Below are positions 17,196 to 24,557 of a stretch of 33,895 nucleotides of DNA, piece after piece (the stretch's first letter is position 1; each line of letters opens with the position of its first letter). Made by a program: the position numbers and the translations under genes. The notes under the pieces were generated by a model. The model searched no databases and was not told the origin of the DNA. It worked only from the letters and a program-made list of their open reading frames with translations. This stretch comes from a virus. The stretch covers positions 1 to 33,895 of the IMG/VR virus record IMGVR_UViG_3300035703_001958, one strand, 5' to 3'.

Positions 17196-18464
17196 GTTTA
17201 TAAATTTAAAATCATCCGATTCAAATTTTTTTATCACAAATTTAAAAGTTTTTTCAATTGTTTTAAGTATTTCTAAATCTGATTCATCTTTTAATAAATT
17301 TATGACCAATCTATTTTTATTTGTTAATTGATTATTAGCTATTCTATGAATATAAGTTTCAATATTATTTTTTTTAGGTAAATCTAAATTAATTACCAAA
17401 TTTTTTTTACTAAAATTTGCTCTGTTTAATAATAAAGTATTTGTTGTTACAACACCCCTTGACATACCATCATTAATGATTGAGTAAATTTGATTTTTCT
17501 CTGTGTGTGAATTTATTTCCGCAATTTCATAACCAAATTCATTTAAATATTCTTTTATTTCTTTTGTTTTTTCATTAGAATCAACATAAATTATATAATT
17601 TTCAATTACATAATTAGAAAGAATTTGATTAATAAATTCTTTCGGATTTTCAGTAATCATATAAGTTTGTCTTATTGAATGATTAATTATATAACCTGTT
17701 TTTTGAAATATTTTTAATGAATTAGGAGATAATTTATCAACGAATGTTTTTGTTTCATCAGAAATAGATGATGTTATCATGCATAATTGATATTTAATTT
17801 CTAATATATTGGCTAAATTAGTTAAAATTCCATCAAAAATATCTTTTGAAGAACCTGTTATAATTTCATCACAATCCTCCACCACTACTAATTTTATTGA
17901 ATCAAATAAATTTGGATTGTGGTTTATCAAATCACCAATTCTACCTAATGTTCCAAATATTATTTTTGCTACTTTTTTATCCTTATTTATTATTTCATCA
18001 TTTTCTTTTTTATCCTCATAATCAATACCAATCATCCCACCCATTTTTAATATATTATCATTTTTATTAGTTCCACCCATTGCTAATAAAAAATTATCTT
18101 CTGACAAACAATAACCTAATTTTTTTATTAAATTACAAGAATATAAAATCATTTCTTTTGCTTCACTCAATATTAAAACTTGTGGTTTATTTAAACTTTC
18201 ATCAATAATTTGTAATGCAGTAATTAAACATGCTGTTGTTTTTCCAGTACCTGCTGGTGATTGTATAAATATATCTTTTTTATTAAACATTGATTTAAGC
18301 ACATGGGATTGTATTTGAGATGGATATTCATAATTACAAACTAGTATTCCTCTTAACAAATTTTCCTTTAGTTCTTCTAAATCTTCAAAACTATTAATTT
18401 TGTTTTCTAATAAATCTATTGAGATTGTTAATGGTTCAAGTTCTACTGTGTTATCGTTATTCAT
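17193..18464 (-). CDS. DEAD-box helicase-like protein with degenerate catalytic motifs (eIF4A-like)
   Basis: Two-RecA-domain protein of the DEAD-box RNA helicase class, closest in layout to eIF4A (423 aa, minimal core). Intact: Q motif region (YPSQIQ, 47-52) and Walker A AGTGKT (71-76). Changed: the PTREL position reads SEAKEM, the GG doublet is kept (130-131), TPGR is TLGR (172-175), DEAD is EDCD (196-199), SAT is SSI (232-234), and HRIGRxGR is HRIANNQ (373-379); the ARGID segment is also lost (LNRAN). The fold can be followed to VINLDLP. ATP binding may persist but hydrolysis and unwinding seem unlikely, suggesting a regulatory or decoy role in translation or RNA handling (inference). Early motif present. 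Confidence 0.82.
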   Translation of the reverse strand: MNNDNTVELEPLTISIDLLENKINSFEDLEELKENLLRGILVCNYEYPSQIQSHVLKSMFNKKDIFIQSPAGTGKTTACLITALQIIDESLNKPQVLILSEAKEMILYSCNLIKKLGYCLSEDNFLLAMGGTNKNDNILKMGGMIGIDYEDKKENDEIINKDKKVAKIIFGTLGRIGDLINHNPNLFDSIKLVVVEDCDEIITGSSKDIFDGILTNLANILEIKYQLCMITSSISDETKTFVDKLSPNSLKIFQKTGYIINHSIRQTYMITENPKEFINQILSNYVIENYIIYVDSNEKTKEIKEYLNEFGYEIAEINSHTEKNQIYSIINDGMSRGVVTTNTLLLNRANFSKKNLVINLDLPKKNNIETYIHRIANNQLTNKNRLVINLLKDESDLEILKTIEKTFKFVIKKFESDDFKFIN

Positions 18465-18505
18465 TTTATAAGAATTAATGTATAATTTAGATTAACTATT
18501 ATTAA

Positions 18506-18513
18506 TCAATTTT
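18506..18513 (-). promoter_or_regulatory. Early promoter motif (minus strand)
   Basis: TCAATTTT on the plus strand, 41 nt upstream of the ATG at 18464. Confidence 0.75.
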
Positions 18514-18669
18514 TTATAATATATTATTTTATTTAAGTTATGGTAATAAATACAATTTTTTTCTTTTATTTAAAAAAAAATCTAAAGAAAATAGCAAAAT
18601 TTATTCAAGAAAGTATTTTTAAAAAATATTAAAATTTAGTAATTATTTAAACTTATTTTCATTATAATT

Positions 18670-18718
18670 TTATAATATTTATTGTTATTATAATTTATAA
18701 TATTTTTTCTTATTATAA
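18670..18718. terminator. Two tandem copies of one hairpin after SDHB
   Basis: TTATAATA / TATTATAA with an 8-nt loop occurs twice: 18670-18677 with 18686-18693, and 18695-18702 with 18711-18718. Period 25 nt; arms identical, loops different. It starts 18 nt beyond the SDHB stop (minus strand), so it is a likely duplicated 3'-end hairpin. The rest of the 272-nt gap is A+T spacer plus the early motif at 18506. Confidence 0.6.
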
Positions 18719-18736
18719 TAAATATAAAATAAACAA

Positions 18737-19342
18737 TTATAATTTTCCTATTTTTTTTTTTATGGAAGCTATAGCTTTGCCAGGATTTAAACCTTTTGGA
18801 CAAGTTTTTGTACAGTTCATAATTGTATGACATCGATATAATTTAAAGGGATCATTTAATTGTTTTAATCTTTCTTCTGTAATCTCATCTCTTGAATCCT
18901 CAATCCATCTATATGCTTGCATTAAAACAACTGGACCTAAATATTTATCTGCATTCCACCAATATGATGGACATGATGTTGAACAGCAAGCACATAAAAT
19001 ACATTCATACATCCCATCAAGTTTTTTACGATCTATTTGCGTTTGTAATTGTTCTCCATTTAATATATTATGTGATGTATGTAACCATGGTTTTATGGAT
19101 TTATATTGTTCGTAGAAATTAGAAAGATCAGTTACAAGATCTTTAATAACATACATGTGTGGTAATGGATTTATCATACAAATATTATTTGATTTTTTAT
19201 CTATATATGATAAACAAGCTAATGTATTTGAACCATCAATGTTCATAGCACAACTACCACATATACCTTCACGACATGAACGTCTAAAAGTTAATGTAGG
19301 GTCTATTTCACTTTTAATTTTTACTAAAGCATCTAAAACCAT
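18737..19342 (-). CDS. sdhB: Succinate dehydrogenase iron-sulfur subunit, main part (201 aa; N-terminus in a separate frame)
   Basis: Complex II electron-transfer subunit that carries electrons from SdhA to quinone, normally in the mitochondrial inner membrane. From the ATG of MVLDAL the sequence holds [17 protein letters not shown] and the distant Cys of NTLAC ([2Fe-2S] ligands), [18 protein letters not shown] and [19 protein letters not shown] ([4Fe-4S] and [3Fe-4S] ligands), and [12 protein letters not shown]. All expected cysteines are present and identity to animal SDHB is visibly high, so the gene has been under selection until recently. The preceding conserved residues lie upstream in another frame, beyond a 50-nt insertion (19344-19393). 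If translated alone from 19342 it would lack about 42 residues of the ferredoxin domain. No SdhA, C or D gene is in the window. Confidence 0.93.
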   Translation of the reverse strand: MVLDALVKIKSEIDPTLTFRRSCREGICGSCAMNIDGSNTLACLSYIDKKSNNICMINPLPHMYVIKDLVTDLSNFYEQYKSIKPWLHTSHNILNGEQLQTQIDRKKLDGMYECILCACCSTSCPSYWWNADKYLGPVVLMQAYRWIEDSRDEITEERLKQLNDPFKLYRCHTIMNCTKTCPKGLNPGKAIASIKKKIGKL

Positions 19343-19518
19343 TGGACTCTCCGAGCCTCATAAAATTTTTGTTTTATAAAAAAATTTATAAGAGGACCAC
19401 ATTCATTAATATTTACAGAATATGTAGATACATATGGTTTAGCTTTAGATTCTGGATTCCAGCGATAAATTTTGAATATCTTAATATTTGTTGGATTAGT
19501 AATGATTTTTCTTAACAT
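19333..19518 (-). CDS. sdhB: SDHB N-terminal fragment, frame broken by insertion
   Basis: From ATG 19518 the frame gives [20 protein letters not shown], then [21 protein letters not shown], which is the normal start of SDHB (RWNP..KP..Y.V....CGP). After CGP the residues [19 protein letters not shown] are encoded by the insertion and the shifted frame, ending in TAG at 19333. Joined across the insertion the protein would be about 243 aa, short but complete. The N-terminus is basic and short; a mitochondrial targeting role is possible but unproven. Early promoter motif 39 nt upstream. Confidence 0.85.
   Translation of the reverse strand: MLRKIITNPTNIKIFKIYRWNPESKAKPYVSTYSVNINECGPLINFFIKQKFYEARRVQWF
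19344..19393 (-). other. 50-nt interruption inside SDHB, flanked by a 4-nt direct repeat
   Basis: On the minus strand GTCC occurs at both edges (plus strand GGAC at 19344-19347 and 19394-19397). Deleting one repeat plus the 46 nt between gives gaa tgt ggt cca atg gtt tta gat, i.e. ECGPMVLD, exactly the conserved SDHB motif. The segment has an A+T stem (CTC-UU-AUAAA with UUUAU-GAG) and a small G+C stem (GGCUC-GGA-GAGUCC) at its 3' edge. No placement of the edges within the repeat gives GT-AG, GC-AG or AT-AC ends. See findings for interpretations. Confidence 0.85.
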
Positions 19519-19557
19519 TTATATATTATAATTAAATATTATCTAAATAATATTTAT

Positions 19558-19565
19558 TCAATTTT
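19558..19565 (-). promoter_or_regulatory. Early promoter motif (minus strand)
   Basis: TCAATTTT on the plus strand, 39 nt upstream of the SDHB ATG at 19518. Confidence 0.75.
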
Positions 19566-19585
19566 TTTATAATATAAAAATATTT

Positions 19586-20233
19586 TTAATTTATTAAATT
19601 TTTATTTTTTGATATTTTTTTACATATTTCAATAAATTTATCTTGAGGTAATTTATTTTTTATTATATTTGCTGTTGCACAAACTAATTGTATATTGTCT
19701 TTTGTATATCCTTTATTAGAGTCAATTCTATCTACTGATATATTAAATTTATTATTTATATGTGTTTCAGATTCATTAGGATGTTTAATCCATGTCATTT
19801 TGAATCTTGTCATCGCACATAATCCTACTTGATTATTATATTGTGATTTAATGTCATCAATAGTTATATTTACTGAAATATAACGCTTTTTAGCATTTGA
19901 TATTAAATCATAATATAACATTTTAATAAAACCATCTAATGTTGAACCATAATTATATATGTGATTTATTGAACAAGTTTTACAAGTACTTCTTAACCCA
20001 TCAGAATTTTTACAATCATTACTAAATTCACTAACATCTTTTATTGTATTACAATTATTACATAATTTATTTCCATCTAATATTCTTGAAAAATTTAATT
20101 TTTTTCTAGCTTCTTTTCTGCATTCTTTACATTCATTAGCATAACCAAACTTACCACAAATAGATTTATTAAAATCATCTAATGGTTTAGTTTCCTCACA
20201 TAATCTACATTCTTTTTCTGTAATTTGTTCCAT
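19586..20233 (-). CDS. HNH-type endonuclease with two N-terminal zinc ribbons, 215 aa
   Basis: Probable free-standing homing-type endonuclease. The N-terminal half carries two CxxC...CxxC zinc-ribbon units (CRLC...CKEC, about 9-38; CNNC...CKTC, about 58-87), each with the pattern K-[PD]-[LV]-x-[DE]-F between the pairs. The C-terminal half has GLCAMTRFKMTW, then [20 protein letters not shown], the HNH-family core seen in many viral and phage enzymes, then IIKNKL. It is a paralog of the divergent neighbour 20326-20982, sharing the layout and the [10 protein letters not shown] block. The pair shares a compact bidirectional promoter region. Confidence 0.8.
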   Translation of the reverse strand: MEQITEKECRLCEETKPLDDFNKSICGKFGYANECKECRKEARKKLNFSRILDGNKLCNNCNTIKDVSEFSNDCKNSDGLRSTCKTCSINHIYNYGSTLDGFIKMLYYDLISNAKKRYISVNITIDDIKSQYNNQVGLCAMTRFKMTWIKHPNESETHINNKFNISVDRIDSNKGYTKDNIQLVCATANIIKNKLPQDKFIEICKKISKNKNLIN

Positions 20234-20269
20234 ATATATATAATTAAAATTTCCTAATAAATATTATTT

Positions 20270-20292
20270 TCAATTTTTATTAAAAAAGTTGA
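20270..20292. promoter_or_regulatory. Bidirectional early promoter between two HNH genes
   Basis: TCAATTTT (20270-20277, for the minus gene) faces AAAGTTGA (20285-20292, for the plus gene), forming a near palindrome TTTTCAA...TTGAAAA. Distances to the starts are 36 nt and 33 nt. Confidence 0.6.
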
Positions 20293-20325
20293 AAAAAAAC
20301 ATAATTTGATTATTATTTATTGTGT

Positions 20326-20982
20326 ATGGAAGAATTTCAAGTATGTACCAAATGTAAAGTTAACAAACCATTAAGTAGTTTTAGTAATAATTGTAATATG
20401 GCTAATGGTAAAATGACTCAATGTAAACAATGTATTAAAGAACGTGATAGTAAAAAAAATATAGCCAGAATTACAGAAGGTAATAAAATATGTAGTATGT
20501 GTGGGATAGAACAAAATGTAAACGAGTTTAATTCATGTAAAATAGCATCTGATGGTTTGGCATCAAATTGTAAGAAATGTTCTAGAATTAAAACAAAAAA
20601 ATGGGTTGAATCAGATATTAAAAATTTTATAAAAAAAGCTTATTTAAGTTGTAAACATAATTGTAGTAAAAGAAGCAAGGATTTAGAATTTAATATAACT
20701 GAACAAGATATTATAGATCTATATTATAAACAAGAAGGTAAATGTGCTTTATCAGGTGAAAAACTTACTAGTATTGTATTGGAAGATAATGGGATTAATG
20801 ATTTTAATTTATCAATAGATAGAAAAGACTCTTCAAAAGGTTATACTAAAGATAATATACAATTGGTAGGAGCTATAATTAATATAATGAAAAATGATTT
20901 GGATGAGAAAGATTTTCTATTATTTGTTAGTACTATAGCTATTAATTCTATATTAGATGATAGGATGGTTTCTAATATATGA
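20326..20982 (+). CDS. HNH-type endonuclease with two N-terminal zinc ribbons, 218 aa
   Basis: Divergent paralog of 19586-20233. Two zinc ribbons: CTKC...CKQC and CSMC...CKKC. The C-terminal core reads [12 protein letters not shown], then [20 protein letters not shown] and NIMKNDL. The second residue of the usual DRID is Lys-Asp here (DRKD), a change that may affect catalysis. The frame is open to a TTG at 20320, but ATG at 20326 ([10 protein letters not shown]) matches the paralog start MEQITEKEC and is preferred. Mobile DNA role (homing into allelic sites) is inferred from family. Confidence 0.78.
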   Translation: MEEFQVCTKCKVNKPLSSFSNNCNMANGKMTQCKQCIKERDSKKNIARITEGNKICSMCGIEQNVNEFNSCKIASDGLASNCKKCSRIKTKKWVESDIKNFIKKAYLSCKHNCSKRSKDLEFNITEQDIIDLYYKQEGKCALSGEKLTSIVLEDNGINDFNLSIDRKDSSKGYTKDNIQLVGAIINIMKNDLDEKDFLLFVSTIAINSILDDRMVSNI

Positions 20983-21012
20983 TTTTATATAATATAAAAA
21001 AGTTGAATCGGA

Positions 21013-21020
21013 AAAATTGA
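21013..21020 (+). promoter_or_regulatory. Early promoter motif AAAATTGA
   Basis: 69 nt upstream of the ubiquitin ATG at 21090 but only 12 nt upstream of an in-frame ATG at 21033; the spacing supports 21090 as the true start. A variant TAAATTGA follows at 21025-21032. Confidence 0.65.
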
Positions 21021-21032
21021 TTTTTAAATTGA

Positions 21033-21578
<546 letters not shown>

Positions 21579-21598
21579 AATTATATTTTTGTATAATA

Positions 21599-21606
21599 AA
21601 AATTGA
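21599..21606 (+). promoter_or_regulatory. Early promoter motif AAAATTGA
   Basis: 51 nt upstream of the HNH-AP2 ATG at 21658. Confidence 0.75.
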
Positions 21607-21657
21607 TTTAAAGATTTAATGTTTATTTAAGGTATAAATATATTAAAGTTTTTTATA

Positions 21658-23232
21658 ATGAAATTGGAAGTTGTAATACTAAATTTACCAAAATCAAAAG
21701 ACTTGATTAATAATTCAAAACAAAAAATCAATAAAGAATTTGAACTAATTGATAAATTATTTTATAAAATAAAATCAGTAAATTCAGAAATAAATATTAA
21801 AATTAAATTTGATTCAAAAGATATTAGTGAAATTAAAAATATTAATAAACTATTAATTGATTCAAATGAATTAGTTGGAAAAATTGCATTGTCCAATAAA
21901 ATCATTAAAGAATATCAAACTGATATTAACCAAATTAAAACTAATAAAAATTTTAATTCAGAATGGGTTGGTGGAAAAGTTCCTGGTGAATTAATAGATA
22001 CTGAAGATGGATATAGAATTAGATTTGATGGTCAATCAAGGTCATTTAAATATAAAAATATTATCAATTCAGATAAACTTATTGGTTGTGTGGATAAACA
22101 AGATTGTAAAGTTAAAGCAGAAAAATATTTGTACGATTATTATAATAATTTGGGTAAAATTACAAACAAATACAGATATGTTAGTCCAGATGTGATTGAA
22201 ATTCAATTAAACCAAAATAAAACATTTATTACAAACAGTAAATTTTTAAGTCTAATAGAACAATATAGGATTGGATTTAAACATGATAAAAGATATGATA
22301 GATATTATATTACTTATGTAGAATCTCCAAAAGTTAATAAATTACTTACTGATTTGATATCAAATATTTCCAAAGTTAAATTATCCAATGGATGTGATTT
22401 TGATTTAAGAGAAGAAAATTTAATTGAATCTGATAATAAATTAATTGGATTAGAATTTGTTTCAAAATTAAATCAAGATATTATTAATATAGAATCAGAT
22501 TTAAATAAAAAAACTAACCCTGATGGTTTACCAATGTATCAATGGATTAAGGGTAAATTTGTAGGAACTGTATTTCAAAGAAAAGACCAAAATAAATGGA
22601 CAGTTGTTGTTAAAAAACCAGATAGTGGGGTCATAACAAAAACTTTATCATTTGATACAACCACGAAAGATTCAGTTTATAAGGAAGCAATTGAAATAAG
22701 AAATAATTTATCTGATATGTATGGATTAACTACAAATAAGATAAAAATTTTAGATGAAAATAAAATTGAAGTTAAATTAAGTAAAGACCAAATTATGATA
22801 ACAGATTATAAGTTTTTAAATATTGTTGAAAAATATAATTTATTTGCAACAAAAAGTTCAAATGAAGGTTCTAAATATTATGCATCAATTGAGGTTGGAG
22901 GTGTTATGTATAAATATCATAAATTTATAACAAGTTGGGATATGGTTGACCATATTGATAGAAATCCTTTAAATAATTGTTTAAGTAATTTAAGAGAAAC
23001 TACCCACAAAGAAAATAATAATAATAGAAATAAATCTGAATCATCTGGTGCAATAGAATTAGGTGTAACATATTCTGCAAAAGATGATGCTTATAAAGCA
23101 AGAATTAAACAAGATGGTAAGGAATATTGTAAACAATTTAGTGTAAAAAAATATGGTAAAGATGAGGCATTAAAATTAGCTATTGAAACAAGAAGAGAAT
23201 TTAATAGAGCATTTAATTGTTTGAATGGGTAA
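21658..23232 (+). CDS. HNH-AP2 homing endonuclease-like protein with internal duplication, 524 aa
   Basis: C-terminal part: HNH motif VDHIDRNPLNNCLSNLRETT (430-449), KENNNN, then an AP2-type DNA-binding domain (GVTYSAKDDAYKARIKQDGK, 469 on, to about 515), the standard order in viral/phage HNH-AP2 enzymes. Upstream the protein carries two similar modules: WVGGKVPGELIDTEDGYRIR (103-122) matches WIKGKFVGTVFQRKDQNKW (296-314); DVIEIQLNQNKTFITNSKFL (178-197) matches NKIEVKLSKDQIMITDYKFL (368-387). Each leads into an HNH-like stretch, but the first (NGCDFDLREENLIES, 244-258) lacks the His residues, so only the second should cut. The N-terminal 90 residues are helical. Early motif present; its 3' end is copied 1150 bp downstream. 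Confidence 0.82.
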   Translation: MKLEVVILNLPKSKDLINNSKQKINKEFELIDKLFYKIKSVNSEINIKIKFDSKDISEIKNINKLLIDSNELVGKIALSNKIIKEYQTDINQIKTNKNFNSEWVGGKVPGELIDTEDGYRIRFDGQSRSFKYKNIINSDKLIGCVDKQDCKVKAEKYLYDYYNNLGKITNKYRYVSPDVIEIQLNQNKTFITNSKFLSLIEQYRIGFKHDKRYDRYYITYVESPKVNKLLTDLISNISKVKLSNGCDFDLREENLIESDNKLIGLEFVSKLNQDIINIESDLNKKTNPDGLPMYQWIKGKFVGTVFQRKDQNKWTVVVKKPDSGVITKTLSFDTTTKDSVYKEAIEIRNNLSDMYGLTTNKIKILDENKIEVKLSKDQIMITDYKFLNIVEKYNLFATKSSNEGSKYYASIEVGGVMYKYHKFITSWDMVDHIDRNPLNNCLSNLRETTHKENNNNRNKSESSGAIELGVTYSAKDDAYKARIKQDGKEYCKQFSVKKYGKDEALKLAIETRREFNRAFNCLNG

Positions 23233-23233
23233 A
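23201..23233. repeat. 33-bp direct repeat, copy 1 (3' end of the HNH-AP2 gene)
   Basis: Begins TTAATAGAGCATTTAATTGT and runs through the HNH-AP2 stop to AAA. It matches 24351-24383 with three mismatches, exactly 1150 bp apart. Encodes the last residues FNRAFNCLNG. Confidence 0.85.
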
Positions 23234-23305
23234 CAATATATTAGAGGTGGAGCAAAGAAATCTTCCAAGAAATCTTCCAAGAAATCTTCCAAGAAAATGG
23301 CTTAA
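23225..23305 (+). CDS. 26-codon Lys/Ser-rich micro-ORF or gene remnant
   Basis: Overlaps the last 8 nt of the HNH-AP2 gene in another frame, directly behind an in-frame TGA. Encodes MGKQYIRGGA followed by KKSS repeats and ends KKMA. The 12-bp unit AAGAAATCTTCC is repeated three times (23255-23290). The tail resembles the end of the CYTH protein (SSKKML), so it may be the last piece of a gene with a basic Lys/Ser tail that was displaced when the HNH-AP2 gene arrived. Translation is uncertain. Confidence 0.35.
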   Translation: MGKQYIRGGAKKSSKKSSKKSSKKMA

Positions 23306-23349
23306 TTATTAATTTTAGCCAATAAATTATTTTTATAATATAACAAATA

Positions 23350-23357
23350 AAAATTGA
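23350..23357 (+). promoter_or_regulatory. Early promoter motif AAAATTGA
   Basis: 38 nt upstream of the ATG at 23396. Confidence 0.75.
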
Positions 23358-23395
23358 ATTAAGTTATATATTGAATTATAACATCAATAATATTT

Positions 23396-24319
23396 ATGAG
23401 TGATAACATTAAACTTGATAACATTAAAACATTATTATCAAATAGAGATTATGATAAAATTCAAGCAGAACTAAACAAAGATATATCCAATATAAAGCAA
23501 GAAATTGAATTATTTAAAAAATATTTAGAAAATCCTTTGATTATTCCAATTAAAAGATGTTCTAGATGTGGATATATTAAAGAATTGGTCAGAGTCAGAG
23601 GATGTTGGTGTATCAAATGCAAAAATGAATATGAATGTGAAAGAAGAAATAAAATAGAAAATAGAGAAAAAATCAATACTAAATCAAGAGAAAAATATGA
23701 GGAGAAGAAAAAACAAGTATTATTAAAACCTGTTGAAATTAATCTTAACGATAATAAAACTTGTTCTATATGTAGAATTACAAAAACTTTAGATAATTTT
23801 TTTCAAGCAAAATGTAAAGGCACATTTAGAGCAGGATGTAAAGAATGTACTCTAAAACATAGAAAAGAATATTACAAAAAAAATGCAAAGCAAATTATTA
23901 ATCAGACTAATAATTATAAAAAAATAAAAATGAAAATTGACCCAGGATTTAAAATGGAAAGATTGATGAGAGCTAGAATGTATGATGCATTTATAAATCA
24001 AAATCTTAAAAAACCCTCTAAATCAAGAAGATATTTAGGTTGTACATCTAAATTTTTTAAGGATTGGATTGAATTTCAGCTTTATGGTATAATGAGATTA
24101 GATAATTATGGTGAAATTTGGCATTTGGATCATGTAAAACCATGTGCATCATTTGACTTGTCTAAAGAATCAGACATCAAAGAATGTTTTAGTTGGAAAA
24201 ATATTCGTCCTTGTTTGGCTAGTGAGAATTATTCTAAAAAAGATAAAATTATTCCATATCAAATAGAAATGCAAGAATTTAAAGCAAATTATTTTGAATC
24301 TACATATCAAGACTTTTAA
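23396..24319 (+). CDS. HNH endonuclease with zinc ribbons, 307 aa
   Basis: Free-standing HNH enzyme of a different branch from the 19.6-21.0 kb pair. N-terminal helical 45 residues, then a Cys cluster CSRC...CWCIKC (55-75), a Lys/Glu-rich helix, and a second zinc ribbon CSIC...CKEC with the same spacing as in the other HNH paralogs. The nuclease core is WHLDHVKPCASFDLS (242-256) followed by CFSWKNIRPCLASENYSKKDK, the pattern of HNH enzymes with a distal Asn-His/Lys end. All core residues are present. It lies between two copies of a 33-bp repeat, suggesting that it moved in or was captured by recombination. Confidence 0.83.
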   Translation: MSDNIKLDNIKTLLSNRDYDKIQAELNKDISNIKQEIELFKKYLENPLIIPIKRCSRCGYIKELVRVRGCWCIKCKNEYECERRNKIENREKINTKSREKYEEKKKQVLLKPVEINLNDNKTCSICRITKTLDNFFQAKCKGTFRAGCKECTLKHRKEYYKKNAKQIINQTNNYKKIKMKIDPGFKMERLMRARMYDAFINQNLKKPSKSRRYLGCTSKFFKDWIEFQLYGIMRLDNYGEIWHLDHVKPCASFDLSKESDIKECFSWKNIRPCLASENYSKKDKIIPYQIEMQEFKANYFESTYQDF

Positions 24320-24328
24320 ACTTATTTT

Positions 24329-24358
24329 TATATTAAATTATTCTAATAGTTTAATATA
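24329..24358. terminator. Strong hairpin after the 307-aa HNH gene
   Basis: TATATTAAA (24329-24337) pairs perfectly with TTTAATATA (24350-24358), extended inward by four more pairs including one G-U, giving a 13-bp stem with loop TCTA. Starts 9 nt after the stop. Best polyadenylation-hairpin candidate in the window. Its right arm overlaps repeat copy 2. Confidence 0.7.
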
Positions 24359-24383
24359 GCATTTAATTGTTTTAATAGGTAAA
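24351..24383. repeat. 33-bp direct repeat, copy 2
   Basis: TTAATATAGCATTTAATTGT followed by a near copy of the HNH-AP2 stop region; 30 of 33 bases match 23201-23233. In the corresponding frame it reads FNIAFNCFNR-stop, so it looks like a leftover 3' end of an HNH-AP2-type gene. Confidence 0.85.
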
Positions 24384-24486
24384 TTTTATTTTTATATATC
24401 ATATATTATCTAATATTTAGTATATTTAAAAAAATGAAATGAAATAAAATAATAATATATTTAATTGGTATTAAATATAAAAAAAC

Positions 24487-24557
24487 ATGTATTGTGAAAA
24501 AAACCATCCTTAATAGAAAAATTTATTAAAAATGGTGATATTAGAGAAATTATTGAG
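24487..24557 (+). pseudogene. Possible short gene remnant beside the BCS1-like gene
   Basis: ATG at 24487 starts MYCEK; a one-base change in the A-run near 24497-24503 would continue into KPSLIEKFIKNGDIREIIEL, a plausible helical peptide with an ankyrin-like flavour, which then runs into the opposite-strand BCS1-like gene. Weak evidence. The remaining 24384-24486 stretch shows nothing but A+T spacer. Confidence 0.25.

Noticed and set aside
18636-18833. Minus-strand ORF overlapping the SDHB 3' end in another frame
   Set aside because: Overlaps conserved codons and runs into the A+T hairpin region; no protein-like pattern.
18892-19379. Plus-strand ORFs of 76 and 74 codons opposite SDHB
   Set aside because: Antisense shadows of a clearly conserved gene; translations look unlike protein.
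19344-19393. Canonical spliceosomal intron in SDHB
   Set aside because: Sliding the edges through the GTCC repeat gives GT...GA, TC...AG, CC...GT, CT...TC or TC...CC, never GT-AG, GC-AG or AT-AC; 50 nt is also too short for a group I or II intron.
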